A stretch of DNA of 64,000 bases from Diogma glabrata (taxonomy: Eukaryota > Arthropoda > Insecta > Diptera > Cylindrotomidae), in NCBI GenBank assembly GCA_963693315.1, contig OY856188.1:250127394-250191393 (forward strand), given 5' to 3'. Made by a program: the position numbers and the translations under genes. Below the pieces are notes generated by a model. It was not told where the DNA came from. It searched no databases and was given only the letters and a program-made list of their open reading frames with translations. Positions 57,690 through 64,000 of the stretch are shown here, in pieces. Numbering within the stretch: position 1 is the stretch's first letter; each line of letters opens with the position of its first letter.

Positions 57690-58210
57690 TTGCATTTTTT
57701 ACGCGAAATGAAAACATTTTACGTTCGTGTAATTGTCACACTCGACACTGGCTCTCTGGAACAAACTTTCACTCACGCAACAGCATTGTTTTCATCCCTT
57801 GTAAAAAAGCAAAAAACCAAATATATATCTGTCTGCCGGTCAGACGGCTGGCCGTCACAACCGTCGTTACAGAAAAAACCGCGGAAGCGATTTCAAAAAT
57901 TTTTGATTCTATAAATAGGTTATCTTAATGGGACGAGCTGAAAGGACGATGGTATCGGACCAGGACCTTGATTTTTGTATTATAAGTGTGTCACAAAATG
58001 ATTTTCATTTATTTTAGTGTTATTTCAAGTGTTATTTCACGACTCCTGAATAACAGGAACGGTTGGAAAATATGTTTGAATTTATTATAATTTTTGGAAT
58101 ATTTTTGGAATTTTGAAAAAAGTTTGAGTTTTTGATTTTGTTATAATTTTTGCAATATTTTTAGAATTTTGAAAAAAGTTTCAAATTATGATTTTGTAAT
58201 AATTTTTTTT
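57690..58210 (+). repeat. Relic of FB1 / inverted-repeat family
   Basis: 57690-57960 matches the left-arm order at 22740-22960 (TATATATCTGTCTGCCGGTC, CGTCGTTAC, GAAACGATGG-like words). 57985-58010 has GTGTGTCACAAAATGATTTT-like words. 58080-58210 holds two FB1 tandem units (AATATTTTTGGAATTTTGAA). Open frames here are by-products. Confidence 0.55.
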
Positions 58211-58289
58211 CCTTGTTCTTTTACAAAGAGTTTTTGGTTTAATAGGCATCGTTGCACAAAACTAAAAACAACCCGGGTAAGAAAAAGCT

Positions 58290-58460
58290 AAGAGGCCAAC
58301 CCTGGGCCAAGACTGCGCCATAACTTTTGGGGTTGGGCCAGGCTCAACATTTTCAAACAAGTCTGGGCCAAGCTTGGACTGATGTCTTGGGGCCAAGTTT
58401 GGCAAACCAGGCTTAGGCCAAGTCAGGCAAATAAGACTTGGGCCAGGTCTACCAAAGCAA
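58290..58460 (+). repeat. GC-rich minisatellite
   Basis: About eight irregular units, 18-24 bp, built on TGGGCCAAG(C/T)TTGG / GGCCAAGTTTGG, in an otherwise AT-rich region. Confidence 0.75.
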
Positions 58461-60084
58461 TTTTTTTCCAGACCTTCTTTAAATGTGTGGTAAGAGGTTG
58501 TAGAAAGAGTAACATATATGAAAGTAAAGATAAACATAATATGGAGTTGTTGATTTCTAATTTAATAATTTATAATAAATATCGTTTAATTATTTACTAT
58601 CATAAGAAAATTGCATTTCCTACGCGAGGTAAAAACATTTAACGTTCATGAAATTTTCACTCACGAAAAAGCAGGGATCTTGTAGCAAAATGTACTATTT
58701 TCATGTTTATTTATATTACCGTAGTTTTCACATTAATTTGATTCACTTGTGAAAAGTTCTTGAAAAAAAATAATTACTTTTTCTATATATGTGTAGTGTA
58801 CATGATTGCAAATTTTCACTATTACAAAAGTAGAACCTAGATTTTTATTTCAAAATTATCAAGCAAACAGACGAAATTAGAACAAACTAAAGTAAACTAA
58901 CAGACAAACATATATTTCAATTTCATATTTTTTTGGTTAGATTTTATTTTTTGGTTTTTAATTTTTTTAGTTTGAGGTTTTCATTTCTACTGAAAAGCTA
59001 GGTAGTAGATATATTTATACAACATACTTCATTAGCGTTTATAATGTGTTGTTAATGTGAAATAATTTTTTAATGGCTGAAAGATTAATCATAAGAAGTT
59101 TTTTAGAGTAAATATACCCCGAAAACAGTTTTTAGACTAATCATAGCTATTTACCTTTTGTATTGGTAAATCATATCAGAATGTGTATCAAACGAAATTT
59201 TTTCACAAAATATAAAAACAGATGTCATAAATACGAACTTATCCTTTTATGATCTGGAAACAATAGGTCTAATCCGTTCTGTTTTATTAAACAAGTGTGC
59301 ATATCATTATCTAACAAATGTTGGCTTGCACATTTGTCTTGAATCAACCAAAAGTGTTGAAGAGATTTAATAATAAAGTGATTAAGTGATAAAGACTGAT
59401 TCTAGTTCCATTTAAAAATCCTCGATATGATTGCTCTCATACTTCATCGTCATCATACATGATATTGATGCGATTCTACATATATGCAACCACATACGGA
59501 ACAAAATTATAATCGACCTCAATTCACCCTATACAATATTTAAACATGTTGTAACGAAGTAAGTGCGACGCTGTTGGATAATTCCCTGATGCCCGAATTC
59601 CCTACTTTGTCATATATCTCAAATTTTCATTACACGCGACTTTCGTAACTAATTTTTTTTCATACTTAATTCATAGTCCTCCGTTAGTATAATTTCCGCT
59701 ACACAAATTTATTCTTCTCATAAAAATAATATTTTTTTTTTCATGTGCCATACACCCCGTTCACATTCCCCGTGGACTCAAACCCTAACTGCCATTTGCT
59801 ATTGTTGTGGTCAAACCTAAAATAGCTGTGCATATTTATCAATTTGTTTTCCTATCTTAAAATTGTATCCAGCAATCAGTATAGAAATTGTCTTCGAAAC
59901 GTTATATTTATTATTATCGATTCTTCTTTCCGCTATATATACATATGTATAATTCTTATCCGCGAGATTCTGCTGTAAATCAATGGTAGTTTGCTATTTG
60001 GTAATACGTAATTGTCAGATATAAGTTTACAAGGAATTACTATTGGTTCTAGAGCAGACGAGTCGATAGAGTAAATTGGGTAAA
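58461..60084. other. Non-coding stretch
   Basis: 59.3-60.06 kb is less AT-rich but without a supported exon or repeat. Confidence 0.4.
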
Positions 60085-60330
60085 AAATAAATGAAAATCA
60101 TTCTTTCACACTTGACGGTATTTTTTTGACACACTCATAGTACAATAATCCGACCATCAACATTTCTCATTATCACTTAAAATGAATGTTTTTAAGCCAA
60201 AATTGTGAATTATTTTTTGTTTTGACACACTTAAGGATTTTTTTACACACTGCCCGTACAGTTATCGAACACATCGACCTTTCGTCTCATACAATTAAGT
60301 CGTCCTATTTTTAGAAGCAAAGCTTATTAT
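60085..60330 (+). repeat. Relic of FB1 / inverted-repeat family
   Basis: Ordered words AAATGAAAATCATTCTTT, CACACTTGACGG, TTTTGACACACTTAAGG and GTACAGTTATCGAACACATC match 23515-23890. Confidence 0.65.
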
Positions 60331-62098
60331 TAACGATGGATTATCGATTGCTTATTTTATTTTGTATAAAAGTTCCACGGAATAAATGGAATCATTAGAA
60401 ACTCAGGCGCACATTCTTAAAATGCACCACAAATCAACACAATCTGTAGTTTTGGAAACGACTGTCTCAATCAAAGTACCCCAATTTGAAAAAAGCTGCT
60501 TGTAGATATTCGGCACAACATATTGTTGTGAATCACATTTCCAACAATGAAATTTACAACATCAAAACAACGTTCACCAACTTACAAGCGTCGTACCGCG
60601 CAAATAAAATATGAACCCGATTTCAGACAAGTTACAAACACACATGCCATCTACCAGCAATCAATAGCTGCCTGTGCCATGTTACAAAATTTAAATATCT
60701 TTATCTTCTCTTATTATAACAGCAGTTTTTTTACGTTTAAATTCATCAACAGCTGTTTCAAAAATCAATAATCTCAATAACTCTAAATAGTTTAACACTG
60801 CGCGCGCTCTGCCCTTTATCTCGAAAATGGTTAAATATATAAAAAAATGCTTTAACAGAAGTTGTAGAGAGTTTAATCCTCTACAATATTTATAATGCAT
60901 ACAAATAGCATAAAGCCAATAGGAAACGAGATATTTGCAATAAATGTGTAAAAAATCGATTTTTAGACCTTTGACCTTGGAATTTCTGTAGTCGCGGACA
61001 CCCTACGATATGTAGGTTTTGAGACAAGATTTAGAGTGCCAAAATAAAGGTTTATACAAGTTTATAGCTGACTATCTCTCATTTCGAGGTGAAACCCCTA
61101 ATATTCCTGGACTATACAGAATATGCCGCCTAATGACAGAATTTTTTTATATTTTTTTCCAAATAATGTAATTTAATGACAAATAATTAAGTGTAAATTT
61201 TAAAAGCTTAAACAATTTGAAATCTTTTAAATTTTAAAAATCCTAAAATATAAAATATTTCAAAAATTTTTAATTTTTTAAAAATTTGATGTGTTTAAAA
61301 TATTTAATATGTTTTAAATATTTTAAATTCTTAAAATAACTGAATTATAAGAATTATTATAAATATTTAAAAAAATTTAAAATATCAAGTTATATAAATA
61401 AAACATACAACATATTTTTTGGAAGAAATGGTTAATTTAATATAGAAAATATATAATTATTATTATAACTACTAGTATTATAATTAGGAATATGAAAAAA
61501 AAATTGTAAAGCATTTAGTAAGAAAATATATAGTTTTTAGAATTATTACTAGTATTAGTAGTATTACTAGGAGTATTAAGAAAAATATAATATATTTTAA
61601 TATGAAAAATAATGTATAAAACTCTCAAAGATTAAAAAAATTAAGTAACGCTTTTGTAAATATAAAATAAAAATAAATGTTATATAATAAAAGAATTCTA
61701 TAGTTTTATATTTATTAAAACCACAACTGGCCATGACTAAAAAGTATACATAATTGTGTTTGTCCAATGACTAAAAACAACCAAAATGTAACCAACAGAA
61801 AAATCATATAATACTTGAAATATAACCGTAATTGTTACCGTGAAATTACTAAAATCAAGTGAAAAGTAGCTGAAAAAATAACCGTACGAAGAGTGAAATG
61901 TCACCGACACAGTCCTCCTTGGGTAAGGAACAAATCAGTTACGTTACCACTTGTGCCCGATAACAGTTGCCGGTAACTTTTCGGTCTTTTTACGGTTGCA
62001 AATAGTGAAATTGTTTGTCGTTATAGCAGTTGTGGATAAAAAAATATTTCAATTCTTATTTTGCTTGTCTTAAAAATTGTTAATTATTTTATGAATTA
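60331..62098. other. Non-coding stretch
   Basis: 61.14-61.7 kb is low-complexity A/T with TATTACTAG-type short repeats. A 74-codon frame at 60547-60771 has no recognised motif. 62038-62098 is similar to 37205-37268, the downstream flank of GPCR copy A. Confidence 0.45.
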
Positions 62099-62522
62099 GG
62101 CTGTTTTCTAAACGACGACTTATTTGAAACTTATTTATGTAGACTTACTTATTCACCGCCATTTTAAATAAGTATTTAAAAGCTATACTAAATGATTTAG
62201 CTTTCTTATTTTGACAGCAACAAAAAGCAAATTCGAAAATAAATTTAATTAGAACGATTTATTTAATTTGATCAATTAAAGAGTTTACAAAACTTCTTTT
62301 TTTCATTTTAAATTACTACATTATTTTATTAGGGATCGAAAAAGAAATTTTATTGCTTAAAACCATTTTGTAAACAAACATAAAAATATTTGACACTGTC
62401 AAATCGAATTAGATTTTTCTATGAAAAAAAAATTTCAAATAAGTCACCTATTTAGGTTACTTATTCAAATAAGTAAGTCTCCACAAATAAGTTTCAAATA
62501 AGTTTTGGTTTAGAAAACAGCC
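62099..62522. mobile_element. 424-bp MITE with TTA duplication
   Basis: Terminal inverted repeats GGCTGTTTTCTAAAC (left) and GTTTAGAAAACAGCC (right), with inner pairs built on CTTATTTGAAACTTATTT and AGTCTACAT-like words. TTA borders both sides (62096-62098 and 62523-62525). The paralogous flank of copy A has a single TTA at 37266-37268 with no insert, so the exact empty site is visible. TTA suggests PIF/Harbinger mobilisation. Confidence 0.88.
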
Positions 62523-62530
62523 TTAGTTAA

Positions 62531-63086
62531 TTATTCGTCTGGATTATCGCTAACAGTTTTGTTGGTGTAATGGTTTAATACTGCATTTTTGGTTGCGGTC
62601 TTAGGAAGAGATTTTTGTTTAACATTTGATCGTTCACTTAATTCTGGTTCACTAGTTCCTATATTACCATTCCCACAGGTATCAAGATTTTCTTCCATTG
62701 ATGCAATCGCTAAATTTGATGATGTATAAAATCTTGTGCTGTTTTGATCAGACGATTGCAAATCTTGTTTTCTTATGGCACTTTTCCAAATTTTTCTTAC
62801 TGATTCTCGGAACCCATTGTGCCACCATGCGTAAATAATAGGATTTAGTATACTGTTTATAGTTCCTAATACAGGTAGTGGAATAGCGATTGCATATCGT
62901 AAACTCCGGCAAAACTCAGGATTCACATTTTTATCACAGAAAACATATATTGTTGTTGTAATAAAATATGGAAACCAACAAAAAAAATAACTTCCTGTTG
63001 TAAGGAGTACTACTTTAATGGCTTTCCATTTGCTGGGTATGCTACCAGTTGTTTGTTTGATGTTCTCATTTGGGTTTGTTTGTTTT
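62531..63086 (-). CDS. Terminal exon (TM6-TM7-tail) of class A GPCR, copy C, intact
   Basis: Same length (556 bp) and phase as copy A, acceptor TTTCTTTCAG. Encodes TM6 with CWFP, TM7 NPIIY, AWWHNGFRESVRKI and a tail ending SDNPDE, with no stop. It lies upstream, in the sense of transcription, of the TM2 exon at 57 kb, so it cannot be the end of that gene and should belong to a tandem paralogue whose earlier exons are beyond the window. It is clearly closer to copy A than to copy B, including in flanking sequence on both sides. The 3' side has gained a MITE six bases past the stop codon region. Confidence 0.82.
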
Positions 63087-63544
63087 CTGAAAGAAATAAA
63101 AATGTTGATCTAGTTAAAATGTAATTTATGTAAAATTAATAAGATAAAATTCAAAATAAGAAATATTAAAATTATTAGCTCGATAATTTACATTTGTCAC
63201 ATTTACACATACATACATACATTTTAAGAACTAGTTGATAAATTATACAATCACATGGATTCTGAGGTGTTGATAATCATTTGACACATATTAATTTTAT
63301 GCGAATGGCTACTTTAAAAAATGATCAAACGTGGACTAGATTACAAAGCGAGCTATCACTATTTTTTATCTAAGAAACGGGATTGAGCTACTTGAAATAA
63401 AACTCGATTATTGACGTTTATTAAAGAACTCCCAATTATATAGGCAAATAAATCAAAATAACAGACCAAAAACAAAGAAGTATAAGGTGTATCTAAACCA
63501 TTAACTCTGAACACTGGATATGCTAGCTATTTCCTTTAAAAAAG
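63087..63544. other. Intron and flank of GPCR copy C
   Basis: The first about 100 bp match the corresponding side of copy A. Nothing else recognised. Confidence 0.45.
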
Positions 63545-64000
63545 TAAAAACGGTACCCTATTGGTGAGACTTCGGTGTCCGTCCGTCAATATTTGTTTTC
63601 ATCTTTATTTTTTTAACATAAATAAGGAGATAGTAAAACAAAAGTTTTTTTAAGGAATCGAGTTTGGCTTAGAAAAATCGAAAAAAGATCAAAATATTTC
63701 AAAAAAAATTTCAAATTTCAATGAATTTTCAACTGCTTAGTTTTTCAGTTATTCCCAAAAATTATTATTTTGTACCTTGTCGAGTATCACATGAAAGATT
63801 AATTTTTTCTAGTCTAAAACAGTATATTTGTAACTTTGGAAAGCGCAGTTTTTGAGTTATGTTCAAAAATGTGGGAAAATTTAACTTCAAACATTACAAA
63901 AGAAAAAATTTTAAAAAAGTCATATTTATGGGATATGTTATAAAGATGGAATGAAAACTATAGCGATTGGTTTATCATTTCAAATGTTATTTTGAGGGTG
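63545..64000 (+). repeat. Dispersed repeat, R2-like, cut by window end
   Basis: Starts with ACGGTACCCTATTGGTGAGA and GTCCGTCCGTCAAT, and continues with GAGTATCACATGAAAGATTA and GCAGTTTTTGAGTTATG, the same order as in R2 copies at 20.3 and 46.5 kb. I recall this kind of repeat from many insect genomes. Confidence 0.55.

Noticed and set aside
57635..57928. 97-codon plus-strand frame overlapping a second one
   Set aside because: Lies in a relic of the TA-flanked inverted-repeat family; no protein motif.
60547..60771. 74-codon plus-strand frame
   Set aside because: No recognisable domain and no supporting context.

Overview
This window is eukaryotic, strongly AT-rich, intron-containing and packed with transposable elements; everything points to an insect nuclear genome. 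Reasons: a class A G protein-coupled receptor (GPCR) gene split by GT-AG introns, a Crypton tyrosine-recombinase relic, two CsRn1-like Ty3/gypsy relics, one nearly intact Ty3/gypsy LTR element, a PIF/Harbinger transposon with both ends, several foldback/MITE families, and a dispersed repeat whose 3' end (a GGAACCCT ... GCGA ... TCGCACTTG-type terminus) I associate with insect genomes. No prokaryotic-style operon, rRNA, CRISPR or convincing tRNA gene is visible. The species cannot be named from this sequence.

Layout. 0.1-1.3 kb: broken Crypton recombinase (+). 1.4-4.2 kb: broken CsRn1-like pol (-). 4.2-13.7 kb: no gene; a possible tiny first exon (5.24 kb) and a recursive-splice-like CAG|GTGAGT site (6.22 kb) on the + strand, then large AT-rich foldback elements (7.1-9.0 and about 10.0-12.7 kb). 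13.7-16.2 kb: a TIR-bounded element holding a 455-bp tandem array. 18-29 kb: repeat families, including a GC-rich palindromic array (19.8 kb), 290-bp repeats (20.3-22.6 kb), a TA-flanked inverted-repeat element (22.7-24.1 kb) and a 660-bp MITE (25.9 kb). 29-37 kb: dispersed repeats and a 232-bp MITE with TTA target duplication. 37-63 kb, minus strand: a GPCR locus interrupted by TEs.

The GPCR locus is the only host protein-coding gene I can defend. Three consecutive exons (57245-57111, 56935-56786, 56479-56110) encode TM2 to the third intracellular loop. Their phases fit exactly with a TM6-TM7-tail terminal exon. That terminal exon exists three times in the window: 44501-43955 (nearest downstream, but with an in-frame TGA before TM7), 37829-37274 (intact) and 63086-62531 (intact, but upstream of the TM2 exon, so probably the end of a tandem paralogue lying mostly outside the window). 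The intron between 56.1 and 44.5 kb contains a young 7.2-kb LTR retrotransposon (48424-55655) inserted into an older CsRn1 relic, plus 182 perfect copies of a pentanucleotide. Between the 44-kb and 37-kb terminal exons lie a 0.6-kb inverted repeat pair, the Harbinger element and nested palindromes.

The LTR element has LTRs, a tRNA-Leu-like primer binding site, gag with three zinc knuckles, a canonical -1 slippery heptamer at the gag/pro overlap, a pro-pol broken by one base in protease, and a small third ORF in the env position predicted to be an N-myristoylated single-pass membrane protein. All comparisons here were made by eye; no database search was possible.
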